From: HGM11788 sp964654945 | GTDB taxonomy: Bacteria > Bacillota > Clostridia > Lachnospirales > CAG-274 | Direction: 5' to 3' | Assembly: GCA_964654945.1 (NCBI GenBank) | Contig: CAZZLN010000074.1 | Coordinates: forward strand, 1-6,168 | Length of the DNA stretch: 6,168 nucleotides | Part shown: piece by piece, positions 1 through 6,063 of the stretch | Layout of the letters: the number at the start of each line of letters is the position of its first letter | Numbering within the stretch: position 1 is the stretch's first letter | Position numbers and translations under genes: made by a program | Notes under the pieces: model-generated | The model's input: only the letters and a program-made list of their open reading frames with translations | Database searches by the model: none | What the model was told of the DNA's origin: nothing

Positions 1-34
1 TTTTTTTCGGCAATTTACGTTAGTAAATTGTAAC
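1..34. repeat. 34-bp palindromic direct repeat, copy 1
   Basis: This is the first of two identical 34-bp copies; the second is at 68-101. Each has seven T, then CGG, then a perfect hairpin with 8-bp arms CAATTTAC (11-18) and GTAAATTG (23-30) around a GTTA loop, then TAAC. The GTTA loop can also pair with the terminal TAAC, so an alternative fold exists. The copy begins exactly at the window edge, so the repeat may extend further left or belong to a longer array. The function is unknown. Its identity as a repeat is read directly from the sequence. Confidence 0.85.
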
Positions 35-67
35 ATCGTTAGAAAAAAATGTCCTGATTAAGGTAAA

Positions 68-101
68 TTTTTTTCGGCAATTTACGTTAGTAAATTGTAA
101 C
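68..101. repeat. 34-bp palindromic direct repeat, copy 2
   Basis: This is an exact second copy of the 1-34 repeat, with hairpin arms at 78-85 and 90-97. The 33-nt stretch between the copies (35-67) is not repeated, so the period is 67 bp. The last base of this copy is also the first base of the next hairpin (101-118). That places it in a compact block of inverted repeats rather than in a coding region. Confidence 0.85.
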
Positions 102-151
102 TTTTGCTTACGCAAAAGCAGAACTGCGTTCTGTCGGATAAGTCTTTCCGA
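101..151. repeat. Three consecutive hairpins
   Basis: Three inverted repeats abut each other. The first is CTTTTGC (101-107) with GCAAAAG (112-118), a perfect 7-bp stem with a TTAC loop. The second is CAGAAC (119-124) with GTTCTG (128-133), a 6-bp stem with a 3-nt loop. The third is TCGGA (134-138) with TCCGA (147-151), a 5-bp stem with an 8-nt loop. No T-tract follows, so this is not an obvious terminator. With the two repeats to the left it looks like a dispersed intergenic element or a structured RNA end, which is inference only. Confidence 0.6.
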
Positions 152-304
152 TTCAATCAAGGAGGGCTTATGGGAATTACATATTTATCATAAAAGCTCT
201 CGTAATCAGCACTGAAATAGGTATATGTTTTCATGAGAAACTTTATACTAATGTTGCAAATGTGTTACCAAATTAGATTGACGTATATTACTTTTTTACA
301 AATG
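152..304. other. Intergenic stretch, only tiny ORFs
   Basis: No supported gene is present. On the plus strand AAGGAGGG (159-166) lies 3 nt before an ATG at 170 that opens a 7-codon frame (MGITYLS, stop at 191-193). The ribosome-site spacing is too short to be persuasive. On the minus strand a 25-codon frame runs from an ATG at 234 to a stop at 157-159. It starts MKTYTYFSADYESFYDKYV and lacks a ribosome site. Overlapping it in another minus frame, 184 down to 22 is open for 53 codons before a stop at 20-22, without an ATG. These could be relics of a gene or mobile element, or chance. Confidence 0.2.
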
Positions 305-333
305 TTGAAATATGTATAATTTTCTGCTATAAT
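305..333 (+). promoter_or_regulatory. Sigma-A promoter of the acyltransferase gene
   Basis: The -35 element TTGAAA lies at 305-310 and the perfect -10 TATAAT at 328-333, with a 17-bp spacer. A TGC immediately before the -10 (325-327) gives an extended -10. Transcription should start near 340, leaving a leader of about 50 nt before the ATG at 390. The gene's ribosome site AAGGA is at 377-381. The gene therefore appears to have its own constitutive-looking promoter. No operator palindrome is evident here. Confidence 0.75.
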
Positions 334-389
334 ATATCAAAATATTCACTAATTATAAGTCAGAAATCAAAAATATAAGGAAAATTAAA

Positions 390-1637
390 ATGAAAACAAA
401 ACATATTCTCTATCTATTCTTTAGTATACTTCTTGGTTATATTACAGCCGATATTATAAAACCAAATCATTTAATTCTTGTATATACAATAAGTATACTT
501 GCTTACTGGGCAGTATTTTTTGCAATAGACTGTGCCGCCCTAAGCATAGGTCATCCTGTTATTTCAACAGAAAAAAGACAGCATTGCAAACAGAGAGAAA
601 CAGGCGGTGACATTGCAAGAACACTTGCCGTAATTCTTGTTCCTGTCATTCACTTTTTCGGTCTGACAGGATATTATGAAACACCTTTTACAAAACATAT
701 GATTTTTCCCACTTTTATAAGGTGGTTTGCAGTATGTTCCATTCCTATGTTTATGATTATATCAGGATATTTTAAAATTAATTCAAAGTTCGACAAAAAA
801 CACTATAAAACCATATTAACCTTGTTATGCACACATATATTTATAGGCTTTCTCAGAATTATTTCTGATTATTATTGTCATGGTGTAAATATTGATATTG
901 ATTATATAATACAAAAAATTGTATTTTTTGAATACGGCTGGTATGTAAGACTGTATATTGGTATGCTTTTAATTATGCCCTTTTTTAATACAGCTTATAA
1001 AAATCTCGACAAAAAATGGAAAAAAGAAATTTTTATTCTTACACTTATTGGTTTGAATGCTTTAGGTCCCTTGACATTTAATTTAATTCCATCAACATGG
1101 ATGCCTTTTTATATCTTTGGATATTACATAACAGGCTGCTATCTTTCAGAATACAAAGTTAAAATACATCCCATTGCTACAGCCGTATTTACTGCATTAA
1201 TTCTTGCAATTATAAGTATTGCAACCTATATCCATTGCAAAAACAATGTTTTCGATTGGGATTACCTTGCATATTCATATAATTCAGGATACTCATCTAT
1301 GCCTGCATTTATAGTGTCTGCTGCGGTAATATCTGCTCTTATGAATATAAAAAATAAACCTGCGGTTATTTCTGAGCCATTCAAGTCAATAAGCTGTGTT
1401 TCACTTGAAATGTATTTGTTCAGTCAGCTTTTTGATGCCCTTATATACAAAAATATTTTTAAATATCCTTTTTTAGATTCATTTAAAAAAATTATAATAC
1501 TTACTGTTTCCTGTATAGCTCTTTCATATATAGCAAGCTGGAGTAAAAAATTTATTTTTGCTGTAATTAAATTTATTTCAGAAAATATATTTTTACTATT
1601 GCTTAAAATAGTAAAAATTCATAAAAACAGTGAATAA
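390..1637 (+). CDS. Membrane acyltransferase, Acyl_transf_3 family
   Basis: This 415-residue protein is almost entirely hydrophobic helices, roughly ten to twelve membrane segments. After two extra N-terminal helices (about 5-23 and 28-51) and a charged loop rich in K, R, Q and E (61-76), the family hallmark appears. It is an arginine followed ten residues later by a histidine (R77 and H88 in ARTLAVILVPVIHFF). The conserved IPMFMIISGYF segment follows (118-128), then a GWYVRLYIGMLL helix (183-194). In this family the R-x10-H motif serves acyl transfer across the membrane, usually O-acetylation of cell-wall or capsular glycans or lipid-linked sugars. The real acceptor cannot be read here. The ATG is supported by AAGGA 8 nt upstream (377-381). 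The gene stands alone, converges on the ABC genes, and is visibly more AT-rich than they are, which may point to lateral acquisition. The family call is confident; the substrate is unknown. Confidence 0.85.
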   Translation: MKTKHILYLFFSILLGYITADIIKPNHLILVYTISILAYWAVFFAIDCAALSIGHPVISTEKRQHCKQRETGGDIARTLAVILVPVIHFFGLTGYYETPFTKHMIFPTFIRWFAVCSIPMFMIISGYFKINSKFDKKHYKTILTLLCTHIFIGFLRIISDYYCHGVNIDIDYIIQKIVFFEYGWYVRLYIGMLLIMPFFNTAYKNLDKKWKKEIFILTLIGLNALGPLTFNLIPSTWMPFYIFGYYITGCYLSEYKVKIHPIATAVFTALILAIISIATYIHCKNNVFDWDYLAYSYNSGYSSMPAFIVSAAVISALMNIKNKPAVISEPFKSISCVSLEMYLFSQLFDALIYKNIFKYPFLDSFKKIIILTVSCIALSYIASWSKKFIFAVIKFISENIFLLLLKIVKIHKNSE

Positions 1638-1676
1638 TTGATAAAACACATACTTGCAAAGCTTCAGATTTTATTG

Positions 1677-1706
1677 CCGGATAGGATATGCAGAATCCGG
1701 ATTTTA
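1677..1706 (+). terminator. Candidate terminator of the acyltransferase gene
   Basis: CCGGAT (1677-1682) and ATCCGG (1695-1700) form a perfect 6-bp stem with a 12-nt loop. The sequence after it continues ATTTTATATTT on the plus strand. The hairpin lies 39 nt past the stop codon, between two convergent genes, where a terminator is expected. The stem is short and the T-tract is interrupted. The minus-strand tail (CAATAAAATCT) is poor, so service to the ABC operon is less certain. Confidence 0.45.
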
Positions 1707-1722
1707 TATTTGTGATGTTATT

Positions 1723-3453
1723 CTAAATTTCCCATTCCCGGCTAAGCATTTGTAATTTCACCATACGCTTATAAATTTTGCCTGAATTCATAAGCTCCAT
1801 TGGTGTGCCCTGCTCTGCAACAGTGCCATTTTCCAGCACCACTACTTTATCTGCACCACTTACAGTACGCATACGATGAGCAATTACAACCACAGTTTTA
1901 TCTTTTATAAGTCTTGACAAAGCATCCTGTATCAATGTTTCATTCTCTACATCAAGGCTTGCTGTCGCCTCATCAAGGAAAATAATAGGAGCATTTTTAA
2001 GAAAAGCTCGGGCAATTGAAATACGCTGTCTTTCGCCTCCCGACAGCTCACATCCATTTTCTCCAATCATACTGTTATAACCCTTTGGAAGTTTCATAGA
2101 AAATTCTTCGCAATTTGCCAGCCTTGCCGCTGCAATCACTTCTTCGTCAGTTGCATCTTTTTTGCCTATTCTTATATTTTCCATAATTGTATTGTTGAAC
2201 AATGTTACATTCTGAAATACAATAGAATACAACGATAATAATGCTTCCGGATCTATTTTTGATATATCCATACCGCCAACAGTAATATTTCCCTTATTTA
2301 TATCCCAAAATCTTGCGGCAAGACGTGATACAGTAGTTTTGCCGCCCCCTGACGGTCCGACTAATGCAGTAACCTCACCTTGCTTTGCCGTAAAGGATAC
2401 ATCTTTTAAAACAGTTTCTCCCGTATTATAAGCAAAGCCTACCTGATTAAACACTATATCATAGCCTTTGTTTGTCATATTATTGTTGCCTGTCTGAATA
2501 GGCTGTTCAAGTATCTCGTTCATACGGCGAATATTTGTTTTTGTAGAAATAACTGCTGCAAGGTTTTCCAATGCACCATCAAGGGGAGTATACAGCCTTG
2601 AAGCCACAAGCAGAAACATAAAAAACAGCGGAATATCAATTTCCCCGCAAATAAGCAATGCACCCCCTGCCAGTGCTACAGTAGCAATTCCAAATTTTAA
2701 TATAAGCATTGATGAAACAACAAAAAGTGCTGTTCCCAGTTCTGCAATTATGTTGCGTTTTTCTACATAGTCAATTTTTTTATTAAGCTTTTTCAGATAA
2801 TATTCTTCTGCATTATTTGCCTTTAAGTCCTGCAAGCTCTCGATACACTCCTGCACACTGTCTTCCAATGCAACATTTGCCGCTACGGATTTTCTAACAA
2901 AAAATTCCTGTATACGTGCTGAAAAAAACGTAATGGTAAATGCAATCGGCAAAACCCAGACTGCGGCAAGTGCCATACGCCAGTCATAGACAAAAAGTGC
3001 TATTGAAATCATCGTTGTTGAAATAATAGAACCCACCAAGCCGGGCACAAAATGAGAAAATGCTGTTTCAAGCTTTGCACAATCCCCCATAATGGAGTTT
3101 GTTAAATCGGCAAGATCTTTTTTTCCAAAAAAAGATAATGGTATTTTACGAAGCTGCTCCGCCAAAGAAATACGCCTTACTCCGCTTTCCACATAAGTGG
3201 CTAAAAAAGTAGCATTATATTGAAATCGTGTTACAACGAATATGAGAACAAGACAAAATAAAACACCTGTTATGTAAAAGGCAATACGCCCTCCGTTTAT
3301 ACCTCCATTCATAGCATCAATTACAAAATTATATAATAATCCAACCGGAAACATAAAAGATAAATCCTGTGCAGCACAAGCAAAACATCCTTTTATCAAA
3401 TCGACTGCCCCTTGTTTTGATAGTGCAAACCGTTTCTGTAATTTATTAATCAT
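1723..3453 (-). CDS. ABC half-transporter (permease plus ATPase), second of pair
   Basis: This 576-residue protein fuses an exporter-fold membrane domain (about residues 20-300, six helices) to an ATPase domain (about 331-576). The ATPase motifs are complete. They are an aromatic Y342 in the A-loop, Walker A GPSGGGKTT (366-374, K372), Q-loop Q414, signature LSGGERQR (470-477), Walker B IIFLDE with catalytic E495, D-loop SLD (499-501) and H-loop H526. It begins 3 nt after the stop of the upstream ABC gene. Its AAAGGAGG ribosome site overlaps that gene's last codons, so the two are co-translated and should form a heterodimer in the plasma membrane. The direction and substrate of transport are not determined. 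The ATASLDVENE segment and the modest 576-residue length recall the YbtQ/IrtB side of siderophore transporters (from memory), but a drug or peptide exporter is equally possible by motif alone. Confidence 0.9.
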   Translation of the reverse strand: MINKLQKRFALSKQGAVDLIKGCFACAAQDLSFMFPVGLLYNFVIDAMNGGINGGRIAFYITGVLFCLVLIFVVTRFQYNATFLATYVESGVRRISLAEQLRKIPLSFFGKKDLADLTNSIMGDCAKLETAFSHFVPGLVGSIISTTMISIALFVYDWRMALAAVWVLPIAFTITFFSARIQEFFVRKSVAANVALEDSVQECIESLQDLKANNAEEYYLKKLNKKIDYVEKRNIIAELGTALFVVSSMLILKFGIATVALAGGALLICGEIDIPLFFMFLLVASRLYTPLDGALENLAAVISTKTNIRRMNEILEQPIQTGNNNMTNKGYDIVFNQVGFAYNTGETVLKDVSFTAKQGEVTALVGPSGGGKTTVSRLAARFWDINKGNITVGGMDISKIDPEALLSLYSIVFQNVTLFNNTIMENIRIGKKDATDEEVIAAARLANCEEFSMKLPKGYNSMIGENGCELSGGERQRISIARAFLKNAPIIFLDEATASLDVENETLIQDALSRLIKDKTVVVIAHRMRTVSGADKVVVLENGTVAEQGTPMELMNSGKIYKRMVKLQMLSREWEI

Positions 3454-3456
3454 TAT

Positions 3457-5226
3457 TTATACCTCCTTTGCAATTTTCCATTTTGCCCCTTCGGAATAAT
3501 TTTTCCACATATGATTAAATATACCGTTATTCTCCATTAATTCGCTGTAAGTTCCCCTTTCAGCAATTTCACCGTTTTCCATTACATAAATGCAGTCTGC
3601 CTTTGTAACTGATGATAGTCTGTGTGCAATCATAATAACTGTTTTTCCCCTTGAAAGAACAGATAAAGCCTGTTGAACACGCACTTCATTATCAGGGTCG
3701 GCAAATGCTGTAGCTTCATCAAGAATAAGAATGGGAGCATTTTTCAAAATAGCTCGGGCAATTGCTATACGCTGTTGTTCTCCTCCGGATAAATACACAC
3801 CATCTTTACCTACAACTGTATCTATACCCTTAGGCAGTTTTTCAATAATATCAATACACTGAGCCGCCTTTAGTGCATTGACTGCTTCCTCACGTGTTGC
3901 AGACGGCTTGCCCAATACCACGTTTTCAAATATTGTTGCTTTTATTAAACGGCTGTTTTGAAATACAAAAGATACCTTATCCATAAGAATTTTTTTGGGT
4001 ATATCCCTTATATCAATATTCCCTATTAATATACGTCCTTTCTGAGGATCAAAAAATCTTGCTGCAATATTTGCAAGGGTAGTTTTACCGCCTCCTGACG
4101 CCCCGACTAACGCTATAGTCTGTCCTGCTTTTATTGAAAGAGTTATATCATTGAGTGCATTTTTTTCTCCATCATAGCTATAGCTTACATGCTCAAATCT
4201 AATTGAATTATCTGATGGTATATTCCTTATACTGCTTTCGGACAGAGGTTTTTCATTTAAAATTTCATCAATTCTGCATATGGCATCGTTTACTATCATC
4301 GAATCTTCACTCATAAACATAATTTTTGTAAGTGTCGTTCCAATAACAGGTGTAATCACAATGTAAAAAATGAGATTTAAAAGCAGCTCATTTGTCACAC
4401 CATCTCTCATAAAATAAATACCTCCGGCAATTAAAAATGCAAATACCCCATTGATGGCTGTTGTATAAAACATCATAGGCAGCCTTAATCCATTTGTGTA
4501 TGCAATTGCCCATTTTTCATAATTGTCAATGGCAGCCTTAAAACGTTTAAAAGAAAAAATTGTTTGACCAAAAGTTTTTACAACAGGAATACCCCGCACA
4601 TATTCAACAGCTTCATTGGACATATCCTCAAGTGCATTTTGATATTCTTTCATCTTCTGTTTCATATCCCTTCCCGTCATTTTCATCATAATAAGAAACC
4701 CAAGTACAACAGGTATAAGGCTCAAAATTCCCAAGTGCCAATCAAACACAAGAAGCATAAAAAGCAATCCTATAGGTGTCGCAATTGCACCTGCCTTGTC
4801 GGGCAGTCTGTGAGCAAGATAATTTTCAGTAGCCTTGCTGGAATCGTTTACAATTCTTCGTAACTTTCCGCTTCCGTATTTTTCTGTTATTCCAAGGGGC
4901 AAAGATATAATGTGTCCCATAAGCACCTTTCGGATATTGGCAGCAATTCTAAATGCACTTATATGTGAACACATCAGGGCTGCTATATAGATAATAATGG
5001 ATATAACTGCAAACAATACGGCAAGCCAGCCATAACGTGTGATATTTTTTGCCTGTGAAAAATTTGGAGAAACTTCCAGTATTTCATTAATAATACACCA
5101 TATATACCAAAAAGGCACAAGGGCTGACAATGCACTCATTGCAGATAACGCCCAAGAAAGAAAAGTTAAAATTTTGTATCCTCCGGCATAGCTCATCAAT
5201 CTTGATAAATTTGATTGTTTTTTCAT
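3457..5226 (-). CDS. ABC half-transporter (permease plus ATPase), first of pair
   Basis: This 589-residue protein starts at the ATG at 5226, which sits 7 nt from a perfect AGGAGG (5234-5239). A TTG one codon earlier (5229) is open but only 4 nt from it. The membrane domain (about 18-305, six helices) precedes the ATPase domain (about 341-589). Motifs, numbered from this ATG, are A-loop Y351, Walker A GASGGGKTT (375-383, K381), Q-loop Q423, signature LSGGEQQR (479-486), Walker B ILILDE with catalytic E504, and H-loop H535. The D-loop reads FAD (ATAFADPDNE) in place of the usual SLD or SAD, an uncommon variant. It pairs with the gene 3 nt downstream. Both ATPase domains keep the catalytic glutamate and intact signatures, unlike heterodimeric exporters with one degenerate site. 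The exporter fold suggests efflux, but the D-loop variant and the upstream metal-box-like palindrome make exporter-fold siderophore import worth considering. No siderophore-reductase domain is fused at the N terminus. Confidence 0.9.
   Translation of the reverse strand: MKKQSNLSRLMSYAGGYKILTFLSWALSAMSALSALVPFWYIWCIINEILEVSPNFSQAKNITRYGWLAVLFAVISIIIYIAALMCSHISAFRIAANIRKVLMGHIISLPLGITEKYGSGKLRRIVNDSSKATENYLAHRLPDKAGAIATPIGLLFMLLVFDWHLGILSLIPVVLGFLIMMKMTGRDMKQKMKEYQNALEDMSNEAVEYVRGIPVVKTFGQTIFSFKRFKAAIDNYEKWAIAYTNGLRLPMMFYTTAINGVFAFLIAGGIYFMRDGVTNELLLNLIFYIVITPVIGTTLTKIMFMSEDSMIVNDAICRIDEILNEKPLSESSIRNIPSDNSIRFEHVSYSYDGEKNALNDITLSIKAGQTIALVGASGGGKTTLANIAARFFDPQKGRILIGNIDIRDIPKKILMDKVSFVFQNSRLIKATIFENVVLGKPSATREEAVNALKAAQCIDIIEKLPKGIDTVVGKDGVYLSGGEQQRIAIARAILKNAPILILDEATAFADPDNEVRVQQALSVLSRGKTVIMIAHRLSSVTKADCIYVMENGEIAERGTYSELMENNGIFNHMWKNYSEGAKWKIAKEV
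3462..3467 (-). promoter_or_regulatory. Ribosome site of the second ABC gene, inside the first
   Basis: On the minus strand AAAGGAGG lies in the final AAG GAG GTA codons of the upstream ABC gene, 8 nt before the ATG at 3453. The stop codon of the first gene (3457-3459) falls between the ribosome site and that start. This arrangement indicates translational coupling and equal subunit production. Confidence 0.85.
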
Positions 5227-5233
5227 CAAAAAA

Positions 5234-5239
5234 CCTCCT
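5234..5239 (-). promoter_or_regulatory. Ribosome site deciding the first ABC start
   Basis: A perfect AGGAGG on the minus strand stands 7 nt from the ATG at 5226 but only 4 nt from the in-frame TTG at 5229. The spacing and the codon both favour the ATG. Confidence 0.85.
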
Positions 5240-5306
5240 CGAATAATATTTTGTGATATACAGATAGAATGTCTTTGTTCAGATACTATTATTTGTTATG
5301 CGGCTT

Positions 5307-5328
5307 TTAGTTAGCGTATGCTAACTAA
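5307..5328 (-). promoter_or_regulatory. Perfect 22-bp palindrome upstream of the ABC pair, probable operator
   Basis: The arms TTAGTTAGC (5307-5315) and GCTAACTAA (5320-5328) are perfect reverse complements around GTAT. The site lies about 80 nt upstream of the first ABC start and just past the tetR terminator, where an operator for a separate ABC promoter would sit. No T-tract follows on the minus strand, so it is not a terminator. The TTAG-TTAG pattern resembles the DtxR/IdeR/SirR box (consensus TTAGGTTAGCCTAACCTAA), which suggests metal control, though the spacing differs. It does not resemble the operator in front of tetR, so a second regulator is more likely than TetR itself. A TATAAT lies just upstream on the minus strand (5338-5343) but has no good -35. 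Confidence 0.6.
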
Positions 5329-5333
5329 TGTGT

Positions 5334-5388
5334 AAAAATTATAGGGCAGCTTATACAAACGAATTTACTCGTTTTTTATTGCCCCATA
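5334..5388 (-). terminator. Probable intrinsic terminator or attenuator after tetR
   Basis: In the minus-strand transcript, the segment at 5388-5380 pairs with that at 5348-5340. This gives a 9-bp stem (TATGGGGCA with TGCCCTATA) containing one G-U pair. It encloses an inner 6-bp hairpin (AAACGA with TCGTTT, plus positions 5357-5374), and the tail ends in five U (5338-5334). The stem starts within the last codons of tetR and includes its stop. It should reduce readthrough into the ABC genes, so these may be partly or wholly driven from their own promoter beside the palindrome at 5307-5328. Confidence 0.6.
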
Positions 5389-5993
5389 ATTTTCATCCAG
5401 CCGGCAGTGTAAAAGGCTCTCAATTCATCCAGATAATATTTTGCCCTATCAAGCGGCATCTCATGTATAATCAATTCAAAAAAAGCATTAATCATTCCTG
5501 TAATTAATATATGCTCTAACCGTTCATCAATAAACGGTGACGGTCTGCCTAAATCCTTCAATACTTCCAAAAAGTCATGTGTAGATTTTATTTCTATCTC
5601 TACCATTTCATCAATCATTTTTGAAAAGCGTGTTCCCTCCGAATGACAAAGAATAAGCTTAAATTTATCCATATGTTCATAGGCATACAGCAGCATATCA
5701 TACATACATTCACCTGAAATCGTGCTTACTTGATTAGGCTGTTCTTCCTTTGGCAAAGCAGAAAATGTCTGCTGTGCATCAGAAAATCTGTCTATAAAAT
5801 AGCAGTATTGCTCTTTTACCAGTGCCTCAAATAATGCCTCTTTACTGTCATAATATCCATAAAATGCTCCTGTGGTAACTCCTGCAATTTTTACAATATT
5901 TCGCAGGGAAGCAGATTTAAAACCTTTTTCAAGAAATTCCTGCATAGCTGCTGCATGAATTAAATTTAATGTTGTCTGTTCTGTTTCACTCAT
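5376..5993 (-). CDS. TetR/AcrR-family transcriptional regulator
   Basis: This 205-residue protein is typical in length for the TetR family. An N-terminal helix-turn-helix domain spans about residues 8-55. The recognition region is IAGVTTGAFYGYYDSKEALF (36-55), with the family's glycine-x-x-tyrosine-x-tyrosine-x-x-K-E-x-L pattern. The all-helical C-terminal part (about 60-205) is the ligand and dimer domain and, as usual, is not informative about the ligand. The ATG at 5993 has GGAG (plus 6002-6005) 8 nt upstream. The gene leads the cluster and is followed by the ABC pair in the same direction. Its promoter region contains a long palindrome overlapping the start site, so it probably represses itself. 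It likely also controls the transporter through readthrough and responds to a transported compound. Confidence 0.92.
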   Translation of the reverse strand: MSETEQTTLNLIHAAAMQEFLEKGFKSASLRNIVKIAGVTTGAFYGYYDSKEALFEALVKEQYCYFIDRFSDAQQTFSALPKEEQPNQVSTISGECMYDMLLYAYEHMDKFKLILCHSEGTRFSKMIDEMVEIEIKSTHDFLEVLKDLGRPSPFIDERLEHILITGMINAFFELIIHEMPLDRAKYYLDELRAFYTAGWMKIMGQ

Positions 5994-6007
5994 TCAATCA
6001 TCTCCGT

Positions 6008-6035
6008 TATAACGGTGTTATATATCACTGTTATA
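6008..6035 (-). promoter_or_regulatory. TetR-type operator over the tetR start site
   Basis: Arms TATAACGGTG (6008-6017) and CACTGTTATA (6026-6035) match in nine of ten positions. The 8-bp centre TTATATAT is symmetric except at its outer pair, so this is a 28-bp palindrome with two mismatched pairs. The same segment can be read as two 13-bp sites of the form ATAnCnnTGTTAT, at 6010-6022 and 6022-6034. A perfect shorter palindrome CCGTTATAACGG (6004-6015) overlaps its edge. The site touches the -10 and covers the predicted start and early transcript, which is ideal for autorepression. Confidence 0.7.
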
Positions 6036-6063
6036 TTATACTTTATACCATATAATTTGTCAA
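6035..6063 (-). promoter_or_regulatory. Consensus sigma-A promoter of tetR
   Basis: On the minus strand TTGACA (plus 6058-6063) and TATAAT (plus 6035-6040) are both perfect and are separated by 17 bp. Transcription should start near 6028, about 35 nt before the ATG at 5993. Such a strong promoter needs a repressor, and the operator palindrome overlapping its -10 fits that. Confidence 0.88.

Noticed and set aside
1..101. CRISPR array
   Set aside because: Only two repeat copies are visible and there are no cas genes. The repeat starts with a T homopolymer, and the single interval is AT-rich and partly echoes the repeat (CGTTAG). The geometry alone is not enough.
157..234. 25-codon minus-strand gene (MKTYTYFSAD...)
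   Set aside because: It has no ribosome site upstream of the ATG, is very short, and is not a recognised family. It was kept only as a note in the intergenic entry.
295..320. Second promoter, TTTACA (295-300) with TATAAT (315-320)
   Set aside because: The spacer is only 14 bp. The overlapping TTGAAA-17-TATAAT at 305-333 with extended -10 is much better.
4564..4863. 99-codon plus-strand open frame
   Set aside because: It lies wholly antisense inside the membrane domain of the first ABC gene. The protein is low-complexity, rich in H, K, S and N, with no family features, so it is a shadow of the real gene.
5227..5229. TTG start for the first ABC gene
   Set aside because: The TTG is only 4 nt from AGGAGG, while the adjacent ATG at 5226 has the better 7-nt spacing and codon.
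5229..5306. Riboswitch in the ABC leader
   Set aside because: Only weak AT-rich pairing such as AATAATA with TATTATT is seen, with no conserved riboswitch core that I can recognise.
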